Source: Siderastrea siderea (lineage: Eukaryota; Cnidaria; Anthozoa; Scleractinia; Rhizangiidae). Taken from it: DNA of 64,000 nucleotides. Shown here piece by piece: positions 1 through 10,735 of this stretch. The notes beneath the pieces are model-generated. The model saw nothing but the letters and a program-made list of their open reading frames with translations, did not search any database and was not told where the DNA came from. The position numbers and the translations under genes were made by a program. Positions within the stretch are counted from its first letter, which is position 1; the number at the start of each line of letters is the position of its first letter. The stretch is from assembly GCA_964030785.1 (NCBI GenBank), contig OZ034968.1:30240186-30304185 (forward strand). Direction: 5' to 3'.

Positions 1-123
1 TATCTATAAGACGTTAATTTAAAACCAAAAGGAAAAACTGATTGAACTTTTGCATTTTTCAAATTTCAATTGTAATAGTAAGTTGGGGATTACGGAGAAA
101 GTATGTTAATCCAATATTAAGCG

Positions 124-380
124 ATTCTCGTCCCCAAAACTGCGATCCTTTTGGCCAGCGCCACGGATCGAGAGCCCTGGCGGGGGGGGGGGGTCAGGAT
201 AACGCGCAAGCGCAATAGCTGCCTATTTTCGTAACCGATGGTAATCGCTATTGTTTCAAATTTCTGAGGCTGCGCAGAAAGCCGGAAGTCCGTGATTCGC
301 AGACTTCCTGCTTTCGCACCCTGCCAGTCCTCTCCATCCATGGTGCTGGCCAAAAGGATTGCAGCTCTGGGGACGAGAAT
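124..380. mobile_element. Short inverted-repeat transposon (MITE), 257 bp
   Basis: The two ends are inverted copies of about 36 bp. The left end starts ATTCTCGTCCCC and runs into CCTTTTGGCCAGC; the right end is the reverse complement with a few changes. The interior has no convincing coding frame and contains a G run. The same terminal motif (CTCGTCCCCAGAGC) recurs in inverted orientation near 58.2 kb, so this is a dispersed family. I could not settle the target-site duplication, so no superfamily is assigned. Confidence 0.7.
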
Positions 381-477
381 GTGGTCAAGTTCCCTGGCAA
401 CGCAGGCACATGCGCGAGTAAAAGAGTCCATAAAAACTTTCTGAAAACGCAAGTATAAGGACAAAATCACATTTTAA

Positions 478-895
478 CCCGGGGGGGGCCACTCCTTATA
501 ACGGCCTATACGGGGAGGGTCCACCCGAAAGGGGTACCTTTTTCAGGCTTCGGTATATAAAAGGGTACGGATTTCACGAGCTGAAGTATATGAAAGGGTA
601 GAAATTTGTCATTTAGGTATTTAAAAGTGCATTTCATTAAAGTATTTCGAGTAGATAATAATATTGTTTTGGTTAACATCTCTTCTGGTAATAATGTTTT
701 CTCCCCTTATTAACTGCATTCCGAGGGTTTAGTGAGGGATGCAGTGTTCTCAAGTAGGTATGTGAAAGGGGTACCATTTTTCAATGGAAGTATGCGAAAA
801 GGGTACCTTTTCTGTCAAAAATGGTATATAAAAGGTTAAGGGGTTGGACCTCGGGGCGGAGCCTCCCCGTATAAAACTTTGTTAAGCAGCCCCTC
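478..895. repeat. G/C-rich-ended repeat with internal GGGTACC motifs
   Basis: The edges carry inverted blocks: TATACGGGGAGG near the left edge and CCTCCCCGTATA near the right. Between them are several copies of a motif like AAAGGGTACC with nearby TATATAAAAG. No coding frame stands out. It looks like a non-autonomous dispersed repeat. From 896 to A1 exon 2 at 1293 nothing recognisable was seen, which is consistent with intron 1 of gene A1. Confidence 0.4.
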
Positions 896-1292
896 CCCCT
901 CGGGACTTTTAATCATTTCACTGGTCTATATAGAACTCGCAATTGCCAAGTGCTCATACGTGGCTTCATGGCTAAGTTGTAGAGTTAATTTGCACCTGGA
1001 TCTCTGTAATGTTAGAAAAACTTATACCAGGAAAGTCATTTTGACCCAAAACCTGGCTCTACAGGCTTTTCAGGTGAATTTTAACCAGACCTAATAAGAA
1101 AGTCTGGTAAAATAAGGCTTTACTACCATTTTACAAGACTTGCTTCCTCTCCAAGGGCGACGGATAAGCCGAGTCTAACCAGCCTTGACCAGGCTTACTA
1201 GAGTTTTTCCAGGCCTCTCGGTGCAAGGGAGTACATAATTCAAGGAATGACTCTGAAAGTTAAGGACTTATTAACTCAATGTTTGCTTTCAG

Positions 1293-2258
1293 CACTGTCG
1301 ATCACGTGTTATCGTTGTGGTGGAGCAGCGCCCAGCTGCAAAAGTTCAGGCTCAGCAACAGTGGAGTGTGAAGACTCTTCCATACCCAATGCTGTATTTG
1401 CCTGCCAAGTGTACACGGTCAATTACACTTCACTGAATACGGTCCGCGAATTTAAAAGTAAGGATAATGTGCAAAGGCGTTATGGAAAATGCAACTTTAT
1501 AGTGCAAGCTTTTTTAGTCATCTAGCTTTCTGATCTCTGACAGGGCACCTTGATCAAAATTTCTATATTCTTTATTTATTTAGTTAAATTAAAATTTAGA
1601 ATAACCAAACAAAACACTCTCCATCTTTATCATTTTACGCAAAGTGGGCCGTGGTCTGCTAAGAACGACTGGTCGGGAAAATAAGATGGGGTAAATTGGA
1701 ATGAGACTTGAATGAATGTGTACTCTATAGTTGTTTTATTATCTTTTAATACAGCCTGGTTCTTGAAATAGAAACACCCGATGGGAGAAAAAAAAAGGTA
1801 AATCGAAAAATAGAACTATGGCCTTGTGACAATCCATAAAATAACAAAAGCCGCTTCCCTAAATCAATTACATTCTGGCCTGCAGGTATCATGGAAAAAC
1901 AAAACTTTCTGGTGATCGAGCATTTGTTTTAGCAGAAGCTTCTGGCTTTAATCATTGCTTACCAAAGGCTCTAAGAATCCTATAGAGATCCCAGTCCTTG
2001 TAAACATTTACTTTCCTCTTTGATTACTTAATAGGCTGCTGTTTGTATGAAGACTGCGACAAAAATCCCTGCGAGCAGTTTGGTAAAAATACAGTTTGCT
2101 ACAAGATGGCCAGCTGCCAATCAGATAAATGTAACTCTGACTACGCCACTGCAAAAGCTTCCCAGCGACCAACGCTGCCTTCGAAAACCTGCAGAGTGTT
2201 TGTCAGCCGCCTTGTGGTAACCCTTACTGCAGTTTTTGTTTTGTTCCTGTCCATTTAA
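1293..2258 (+). CDS. Ly6/uPAR-like surface protein A1 (5'-partial)
   Basis: Two exons are visible: 1293-1457 and 2035-2258. A CAG acceptor precedes the first; a GTAAGG donor and TAG acceptor bound the intron. Entry and exit are phase 1, as in A2-A4. The first exon has the Ly6 start motif TCYRCGG; the second has CCLYEDC, NPC, TVC and SCQSDKCN, followed by a hydrophobic tail, the pattern of a GPI-anchored three-finger protein. Twelve cysteines precede the tail. The signal-peptide exon is not seen in bases 1-1290; first introns of the paralogues are 1.2-3.1 kb, so it probably lies before the window. The two exons plus a 49-nt first exon give an open total divisible by three. The ligand is unknown; Ly6 proteins typically act at the outer cell surface. 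This is the most divergent of the four tandem copies. Confidence 0.8.
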
Positions 2259-2335
2259 GGTCACATATGCGAATATCGGCATAAACTGCCGCTCAGTGCT
2301 CTTTTACGTGTAACAACGACTGAGCCTTGTTTAGC

Positions 2336-2500
2336 AATAAATAAAAAGTTAAATAGAATAGTTGTTTTTTTTTTCACTTTAAACATTATCAGAAAAAAAC
2401 TATAACCTCAGTCTCAGAGTTTTTCGTCCCCTCGTACCCTGTTCTGTCCTCTGATTGCCTCTGTAGAGCAACAAGGAAGCTTTGTTTATCAATAAATAAA
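2336..2500 (+). promoter_or_regulatory. Candidate polyadenylation signals of gene A1
   Basis: AATAAATAAA occurs about 80 bases after the A1 stop (from 2336) and again at 2491-2500. The two sit in similar local contexts (CTTTGTTTA or CTTGTTTAG before the signal, TTTTCACTTT after it), suggesting a small duplication that doubled the poly(A) signal. Use of either site is inference. Confidence 0.5.
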
Positions 2501-3310
2501 GATTATTTTAAGAGTAGTTCAGTTTTACTTTTCACTTTTGAATTTGCACAACCAATACAATCTCAGGTCCAAAGATTTTGTCCTTTAATTTGGTACCTTC
2601 TTTTGTCCTCTGAAATGTACTCTGTACATATTTTTTAAATAACAGAGTTATCATTCAAATGAAAACTACTGATTGTTGCTTTAATTTTCTGCGGTGATAA
2701 TTGTTTCTTAATATCTTTTAGTCTGATCAGTATTGTATTTTCACCCTTTAAGTAATAGCAGCGACGAATATTAAATTTTTCTTCTCATTCCCACTGGTTG
2801 TTCAAACTTTCAGGTTAAGATAAGGATAAGATGTCTTGATATTTAGACAAATTATCCTTACTCGTTTCATACGAAATGTATAAAGAACAGCAAGGAGAAT
2901 ATGCATTTTTATATCAGGGCTTATATGTATGGCCAGAAATTCCTTAAAAGTAAACAAAATATAAAGAAAAAAAAAGTACGTAACTATGATTTCGATTAAC
3001 TGCAGTCCACTTACATTCTTCCCTGCTAGCAGAGGTCTCCTCACGGCGAGAGAAAGTGATCGTACTCTTTCAGTCCCCAAAGTAATTGTTCTGTTTTGAC
3101 CTCGCACTGTGCATCTTTTTTATCCAATTGAGATGTATTTGTGGGGAAATTTTGCTACAGAACATGAAATGAGGTCCGCTAAACTTCGATATTTTAGTGG
3201 GACAAGTTCCCCTTTAGCTTGGAAAGCCATAGGATTGAAATTAACGGGGTTGGGTAGCTTTGAATTTTTCATTTACACTTTTTGATTACATATTTGAGTC
3301 TATTGAGGTC

Positions 3311-3472
3311 TAGACTTGCTCCAAGTCGACCTCTTCGATTGATATTAATTTGCCCTGTGTTTTGCGAGTGAAGCAAGCGTAGCGTGCTTCAATGAGGCGA
3401 AGCGACCGTGCTAGCGACCAAGTCTCGAGAGGTCCTACTAACCTGAAAAATTAAAGGACTTGGGAAAATCTA
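3311..3472. mobile_element. Mutator-like MITE, 162 bp, with 9-bp target duplication
   Basis: The nine bases ATTGAGGTC occur immediately on both sides (3302-3310 and 3473-3481). The element ends are TAGACTTGCTCC at the left and an imperfect inverted form at the right. Inside, blocks such as GCGAGTGAAGCAAGCG and GAGGCGAAGCGACC are repetitive. Nine-base duplications are typical of Mutator-like elements. The element has no coding capacity. The rest of 2501-4150 shows only A/T-rich intergenic sequence. Confidence 0.55.
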
Positions 3473-4171
3473 ATTGAGGTCGAGCCTATGTTACCAGTTG
3501 GTTAGGCAGTCAAGGGCTCTCCATGCACTTTATTTATTTGTCCCTCTTCTCATTCTTCCCTCGATATCACTAAGAAATAAAATAATATTTAAAAAGCCTC
3601 AACTTTGAAGAGAATTGCTAGACACATCAGCGAGCCTAGCCTTTTTCATCAAAGGTTTCATCGCTAAGATCAAACATCAGCTGCTCAGTTGACGATTGTC
3701 GTGCGCAACCTCGCAAAATGTTTTTGTTTGTTTTGTTTTTGTCTTTGTTTTTTTTATTTTTAAAAGGAGGGTGAAAAACACCTGGAAGCTATGCTTAACT
3801 TGGGTTTCAGCCTTTCAGTTTTCTTTATTATCTCGAAGTTTCACGCAATCCAAAAAAGTCCTCGTTGGTTTATACAACAAGGACCGGAAAATCTATTTTT
3901 TTCATGTTTTTTATAGGTGATTTGAAAAATAACATTAAAAAATAACATTAAAAATTGATTGAAGGAAACGAGTAAGGCACTGCTAGCCCTGGTGTTGGTC
4001 CTCCATCTAAGTGTTGTTGTAAAGGTGGCTTGTTCGATTTTTTGCCGTTCTCTATTCATTACTGGCTAATTAACCACAAGAATAAGAGTTTCCTTGTAAA
4101 TTCGAATATTGTCCCAATAACCAAGCGCAATAAGTTTCTTGCCCGGATGTTCCAATACTAAAGAAGAAGAC

Positions 4172-4263
4172 ATGGGTACCGAGGGCTCACTGGATATGCT
4201 TACTTTATTTTTGCACAACTTGTGTCACGCGATTGATGCCAGGTCAGGACGCAATCAGCCAGA
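4172..4263 (+). promoter_or_regulatory. Conserved 5' flank / leader of gene A2
   Basis: This block (GAGGGCTCACTGGATATGCTT, then TTTGCACAA, then an AGGA/AGGACGCAA stretch) is clearly related to the sequences just before the start codons of A3 (10627-10735) and A4 (27490-27589). It probably contains the transcription start and 5' untranslated leader of this gene family. No TATA box is evident. Confidence 0.45.
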
Positions 4264-7200
4264 ATGAAGTTTCTGTTAGCAACGCTAGTTGTTATTTCAG
4301 TCATTGAAGAAGGTACGTTTTAGTTCAGCGGTGTAGAAAATCAGCTGGAAAATGTACAAGTCAGATCAGTAATCTAACTAGCGCAAGCTTCGAAAGCCAT
4401 GCCAATATATACAAAATTAAATACAACAGCATGTCAGAAGTGAATCGGTTCCAATTCTAGGAAATTATTCGAATGGTGCCAGTTGAATTCTGTTGTACTT
4501 TGAATTCCGGATGTTAACAAATTTTCAAAATTTTGGTGTTCTTCATCATGCTTGAAAAGCGGATATTCCTATTGGCAAAACCAGCTGCTTTGACAAAGCG
4601 ATTTCGAGTTGAGTTGAGCTCAAGTACGCCAAATGAACAGCTGGCTGCAAACGGCCGACCGAAAGAAAACCAGTAAATAAGTAAAAAACAAAAGAACTTG
4701 TAAATGAGTAAATAAGGAACTATTTTAAATATTCGAGAGTTATAATAACATTGTTTCCCATCTATCCCTAAGATTTCGTGATGGAGTCCAAAGATTTTGT
4801 TCTATTTTAGTACATTCGTTAATCCTATATCAAGTCAATATTGAATTTTACAGGTTGCATATCAGTGTACTATTGCCAAGCGAGGTGGCTTACGTTCACT
4901 AAAACAGTTATTATCAGCAACCTCATCTTTACTTGGGGCGAAAGTATTTGTTGGCAGACAATATTTGTTACTAGTAGGAGAAGCGAAGAGTAAAAAAAAA
5001 CTGTGAGCTTCAAGGAACAGATATTATGTCCACAATCAAATATCCGTTCATAATTTGTAAAGTAAATTTGAGGATAGTATTTTTATATCTTTAATGTATT
5101 CTTTAAAGGCCACGCTTTGTTGGTATTTGACAGACTGTCAAACTTTGGTAAAAGTAACGTTGTTGCTAGTCAGTATTTGGAAGAAATCTACTGGGGCAAA
5201 AACGGAACTGCCATGACTGAGTTTTAAATGGAAGTTAAGAGGAAATCAGCTTCTTAAAATTAATGGCATACCGGAGAAAGATTTGTTACACAAGCTATAT
5301 CTTCATGCCCAAACAAACTGGCTACAAAATTAACGCAGATTTCAAAATTTCTGGTAACTCAAGGTCACGTTTACTAATTCGAACGTCAATTCAGTTACTT
5401 TAATCCTAGAATCAGAATCCGGACGTTATTGAATTATTGTTTTCAAATTTCTATTGAATGCAGGTACAAATCGTCTCTTTCAAGTTTCGATACTAAAACT
5501 AGCTGACAAGTCCCTTTAACCATATCAGGCAAATTGATATTTTGAACTCCTATTTATTTTTACCCTAGTCGGGCAAGTACGGGGCGGGGGGGACGATACT
5601 GCCCGCACTGACTTTGGATGTTTATAACATTTTTAATAAGCAAGCTAAGCCCATCAAACTTGGTGACTTTTCCTAAAATGTATCTGGCAACAATGTGGCG
5701 TAACAAGCGCTTGTCCATCAAGTTTGACGTTACCATGGTAACCACTTTTCGGACAGGCCCTTTTTAGACTTTTGAATTTTCACCATTTTAAAGAAAAATT
5801 ATAACTTTCTTACATTTTAATATGATTTTCGCATTCTTTTATTGGTCTTGATCACTTTTTGGTCAAGTTTGGTGATTTTCAAAGGTTCTGGAAAAATCAA
5901 GAAATCCAAGATGGCGGATCCAAGACGGCCACCGTTTGAGAACCTAACGTAATTCTTACGTCATATGACACAACAGCTCATTCTGTGGACCTCAAAGGAA
6001 ACATTCTTTGACGCTCTTTCTGCTCACAAAGTTGCGCTGTCGTAGCTTTAATATTCTCGGAGTTAAGAAGGAGGAGCCGGATCCCCCCTCACAGCGCCAA
6101 GGTTCCAGAAGACCAAAAAAGCCCGGTCTGAATAGGTTAAACTAAAGAATGCTTCTTAAATTAATTAATATCTCAATGTTTTGTTCTCAGGGCTGTCACT
6201 CACGTGTTATCGTTGCGGTGGAGCAGCGCCCGCTGCCAACTGTAGGAATGCAGGGTCAGTAACAGTGGAATGTGAAAGCCCTTCGATGCCAAATGCTGTG
6301 TTCGGCTGCCAAGTGTACACTGTCAATTACACTTTATTAAATTATAAGGTCCTCGAGTTTAAAGGTAAGAATACCTTTAAGAACAATAGCCCTTTTCACA
6401 GTTAACTTTTCTCATTTGCATTATAATGTATTTGAACATGGATGTGAGGCAATTTCGGGTAGAAACTGCAAAATTGCCCGAAATTGCCTCGCATCCACGT
6501 TCAAAAACATTGTAATGCAAATGAGAAAAGGCAACTGTGAAAAGGGCTATTAAGTGTAACAACGATTCTGAAAATTAAGAGTAGGTTACTTGCATTCAAA
6601 AACTCGGCTTGAAAAGTGAGATGTTGCAATCATTATGGCTTTGTAGGAAAGCCATTCGCGCGCTGGGCAAAACGCTAACAGAATTAGGTGCTGATGGGCG
6701 AGTTGTTACCCTGTGAATTCATAGTGAATTCATAATAATGCTGCGAGCTTTCACAATAACAGGGAAATTAAGCAACACGAGAGACTTGAGCCCGCGACGT
6801 CAGAAATCCGGAGGGTTAGTTCCCAACTCCGCCCCAAACCTTTCTTGGGAAACTAAAATTAAGGTACTCCAACATGATCCTCATCTACAACTTAAAAACA
6901 AGCTCCCAACCAAACCCGCCCCTCCCCCTTCAGTCAGGGTTACTGTTTCCACATTAAAATACGAAACTTTCTCACATTGCAGTGTCTTTCTCAAGTTTCT
7001 GGTTCGGCTTTGAACCTAAGTATAACTTTCAATGTTTGAAATACGGTTGTCGCCAAACATCTGTTTTCGGTTATCACTGTTGTTCTTCGATCGTTTCTTT
7101 GACACTTTAGTTTTCAGTTTCACTTTAGTCTTCAGGCTATTGAGAACAATATTACACCCTAAACCGCACTTATAACGCGTGAACTCAGAAGAGATTGCGT

Positions 7201-7625
7201 TTTATTTTTTCACTGCCCTTAGCAGGCCGCGTCTCGCGAATTAAACAAACACCCTTACTGCAATGACCTCAAACGGTTACATTCTTGAAGGTACATTTCG
7301 ATCCATTTTAGCATTTGGTTAAGCTTGAACTTAAAGACCACTTAAAATGATGTTTAATGGAATCTGAATACGAGCTTCATAAATTTCATTTTGCGCAATT
7401 AGAACCTGTAAATTTGGTTCGACATGCGAACAAAATAGTCGTGGGAATTTTTTCCCGTTCGTTCTTCGGGTCTTTGGGTTGTAGGTTCTTCGTGTTACAC
7501 AGACGAGCCTTAAAAACCCATCAGCCCTCCAACTGCACCAAATGAATTAAGGCCATAGAACAATGATTTCAGCATTCTCGCCATTATGAAATCATATGCT
7601 TCAATAAACCGTTATCATCATCATC

Positions 7626-7672
<47 letters not shown>

Positions 7673-8091
7673 CATTATTATTATTATTACTGTCTATAAC
7701 GAATTATCGACCGTAATTTTTGTTTCCCTGATGACCTGTATGTCAGAAAGTAGGCTGATATTTAGAACTGATGTAGAAATCATTGCAGAAATCTCAGTTA
7801 GCTTCAGTTCACAGCTACAGTAATACACACCTCCTTTGATTTGATTACTCAGGCTGCTGCTTGTATGAGGACTGCGAAATAAATCCCTGCGAGAAGTTTG
7901 GTAAAGATACAGTTTGCTCCAAGATGGCCAGCTGCCAATCAGACAAATGTAACTTCAACTACACCACTGCAAAAGCTTCCCAGCGTCCTTCTATCGGCTG
8001 CAAAGTGTTTCGTAGCAGTCTTGGGATCGTTATTTTGATAGTGGTTATTTTTTATTTGTCAGAAATGCAACCCTTATGCTCTCTGTCTTAA
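4264..8091 (+). CDS. Ly6/uPAR-like surface protein A2
   Basis: Three exons: 4264-4312 (signal peptide MKFLLATLVVISVIEE), 6191-6364 and 7853-8091. Both introns are phase 1 with GTACGT and GTAAGA donors and CAG acceptors. Joined length is 462 nt, giving 153 residues. The mature domain opens LSLTCYRCGG and carries the twelve-cysteine pattern shared with A1, A3 and A4, including CCLYEDC, NPC, TVC and SCQSDKCN. An NYT glycosylation site occurs in each domain exon. The C-terminus is a hydrophobic segment, as for GPI anchoring. The last residues (SEMQPLCSLS) differ from the LYLSI ending of A3 and A4, as if a small indel moved the stop. A hairpin MITE sits 24 bases after the exon-2 donor. Function beyond an extracellular surface role cannot be stated. 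Confidence 0.85.
6389..6547. mobile_element. Foldback MITE with TA target duplication, 159 bp, in A2 intron 2
   Basis: The arms are about 75 bases each and almost fully complementary, starting GCCCTTTTCACAGTT and ending AACTGTGAAAAGGGC, with about 10 loop bases. TA flanks both ends (6387-6388 and 6548-6549), the signature of Tc1/mariner-type insertion. A3 and A4 lack the element in the matching intron, so it inserted after duplication or was restricted to this copy. Confidence 0.75.
7611..7690. repeat. ATT/ATC microsatellite in A2 intron 2
   Basis: A run of ATC triplets passes into a long ATT run with a few interruptions. It lies in intron 2 of gene A2, about 160 bases before the last exon. 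Confidence 0.9.
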
Positions 8092-10626
8092 GTAAGAAAA
8101 CCAAGAAACTACATAGTCGTCACGGATAAGTGAGTAAGCACCTTTTAAATGCCTCTTCATTTACTTAACTTTAGTTTTGAGGCCATAGTGGAACGGCAAA
8201 TTTTTTTAGCTTTTTGTGAGACAGGAAGCATAGCAATGTAACCTATTAAGGCCTATGACGTATGTTTTAAAACAAAACATTATTAAACGGTACTTTTGGC
8301 AATTTTGTTTTACCCATGGTGTATATATATATACCAATGAATACCCCTTTAAGTCTCCGAGATTTCCTTTCCGCCAAATACAAAAGTCACACAGACTTCA
8401 CCGCAGATCCTTCGTTTGCATCTCTACTTAAACCCTCATCCGAGCGTCTATACCAAAGCCTTCGTTCGCCTCTATGCTAGAAGCTTGGTAAATACATTGT
8501 CCTTAATAAGATATTACAAAATCACACTTTGATTGGCTTTGTTAACGGTTGTTTACAATTTTCCGGGGGTCCCATTTAGAGGCCCGAAATCAACAAAAAA
8601 ACCACCTGTCTGAGAGTCAACTATCAGGTCGCGTTAAAATGATCACTGAATACCCCAAAAATATCTAATAATATTCCCTGTGTGTTTACACTAAAATCCT
8701 ACTTTCACGTCACGTGACACAACGTGGTATTGACGTCATAGGAAGAGAAAGGCCTGGAAACAGTTTAATGCAAATCTTGACACCACAAAATCTACCAAAC
8801 TGAATAGCTCATTTTCAAGCGTTCATATTTTTTACCTGCCATCCTAGTTAGAAAGAATACATATGTCATAGGTTGCCTTGTTACACTTATAATCCGAATC
8901 AGGGTAGAAAATTTTGGGTCCATAAGAAATGTCGGTTTACCGACATCATTGTGACATCAATCGACGAGGATGAATTTATTCTCCAGTGAGGAACAAACAA
9001 GTGGTTCTGAAGGATGCATCGAGCAGAGCTTCCAGGTCCTGTTCGTCCCAGACGAAGATATCAGTGCGCTGTTTCTGCTAGAGTCTTTCTAGCATGTGTT
9101 GTAAAGTTGGCTGGAAATGGGGGCCGGGATGGAGGGGGTTTGTACCTTAGCTATCAACTTTAATAAGGGTAAGAAGTTATTTCACCCTTTGTATAGGGGG
9201 GGGGGGGAAGTTAACTTTATGCCGTGTTGTACTCATTTCAGATCCCCCCTCCTGATAATTATTCCATAGTCCCTAAATCACAATTAAGGGCATTTTCTTA
9301 CAAACAAAATGGTCTTAGGACTCCAAAAGGAAGATGTGAGGTGAATTCTTGAAGAGAGAACAAACATAATGAGTTTCTATTGGTTATGGCTCAACATCTG
9401 AATCTCAATCGAAAATAATGTCTAATGTCCGCAATTCTAACCCACCACCGATTAATTTTCGTGAGCGCACATTGGACGAAACACATCACGTAGTACAAAG
9501 ATCAGGCGATGCCCGCCATCCGATTTGAAATCTGTTGGCCGATTTTACTGACGAGAGAAAAACAAGTAACGAAGTCACTTTTCCAGATTTTAACTTTTCA
9601 TATCTAATCACAGTGTAATAAAATCGAGTAAACAAACCAACTTGAATTTGCTTAGCGCCAAATTTGCTACGTCCTTCCCTGACTGTTCTCTTTACCCAGG
9701 CTTCTGTTTAAAGGAGCTACGTCACGGATAACGCATCTTGAAAAAACTGGCAAATTTTTTCAAGTTTGTCATTCGTAATCCGTCTTAATCTTCCTCAGTC
9801 GCAACCATCCTTGTTTAGTTTTGGTTTATTATTACTTCTTTGGTGTTTTTCTATCTTGGGAAACTATTATTCTGAGGTTTCCTTCAACGAGAAAATAATT
9901 TTGTCAGATCAGAAAAAAATAATGAAAGCGCCGTGACATAGTTCCTTTAACCACTGCATCAAAGCGCGTTGTAGAAATTAATCGGTGGGTTAGGGCTTAA
10001 GCGCATTGTACGAGAAGACAAAACTCTTTACTGGTGTCATCAGGGAAACACTGAAAAATTATGACCGTTAATTCGTTTTAGGATAATAATAAAGGTTTAA
10101 CGAAGCGTAAGACTTCACCATGATGCATAATGAAAATCTGCATAAGACGAAAAAACTACAACCCGAAGACCCCCAAGAATCCTCTGAGTCTTGGGAAGAG
10201 TTGAGGTTGGAAATAGGAAATTAGAAGGAGATGGATTGAAATAAGAAAATATAGGTCTTGCGTTGATTCCTAATTTTTAGATGGGATGTTGAGAGCGTCT
10301 GCAAACCCAAACTTCCGTTTTACGCTGTTTATTTTTAACACAATCTGAGACTAAAAGTTTTATATCTATGCAATACTACTTGAAGACTGAGAAAGAGCTG
10401 GATGATTTCAAATTCCCGATGAACAATGAACAATTCAGTCACTGAAACGTGGTTTTTTGGTTAAAGTTTGACAACATGAGGAAGATTTATAACAACAAAT
10501 GGTTGACATCAATTTTGCACCTGGATTGGCCTTCATTTTAAATTAATTCAAAATTTAGGGCTTATCACAACATCCGGATTTTACAAAGCCGGAGAAAAGG
10601 TCATGTCATGGGCACAACAGTTTGGC
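8092..10626. other. Intergenic region between A2 and A3
   Basis: No gene is supported here. A short TA run lies at about 8322-8334 and a G run at about 9198. An inverted pair, CTAACCCACC..CGATTAATTT near 9440 and AATTAATCGGTGGGTTAG near 9978, may bound a ~560-bp repeat. Bases about 10220-10420 match the 3' flanks of A3 (about 17290-17470) and A4 (about 31850-32020). The tandem duplication unit therefore includes this downstream flank, although the acidic-repeat exon found after A3 and A4 is missing. Confidence 0.6.
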
Positions 10627-10735
10627 GGAACCCATGAGGGCTCACGGGATATGCTTGCTTAATTGATTGCCGTTTGCACAAAAATTATCACGCCATTTAC
10701 TCCAGGAGGACGCAAACAGAGCTGATCAAGTCAAA
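10627..10735 (+). promoter_or_regulatory. Conserved 5' flank / leader of gene A3
   Basis: This block begins GAGGGCTCACGGGATATGCTT and ends with an AGGAGGACGCAAACAGAGCTG-like leader before the ATG. It matches the corresponding sequences of A2 and A4, which supports the shared start codon and shared regulation. No sharp core promoter motif is seen. Confidence 0.4.
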
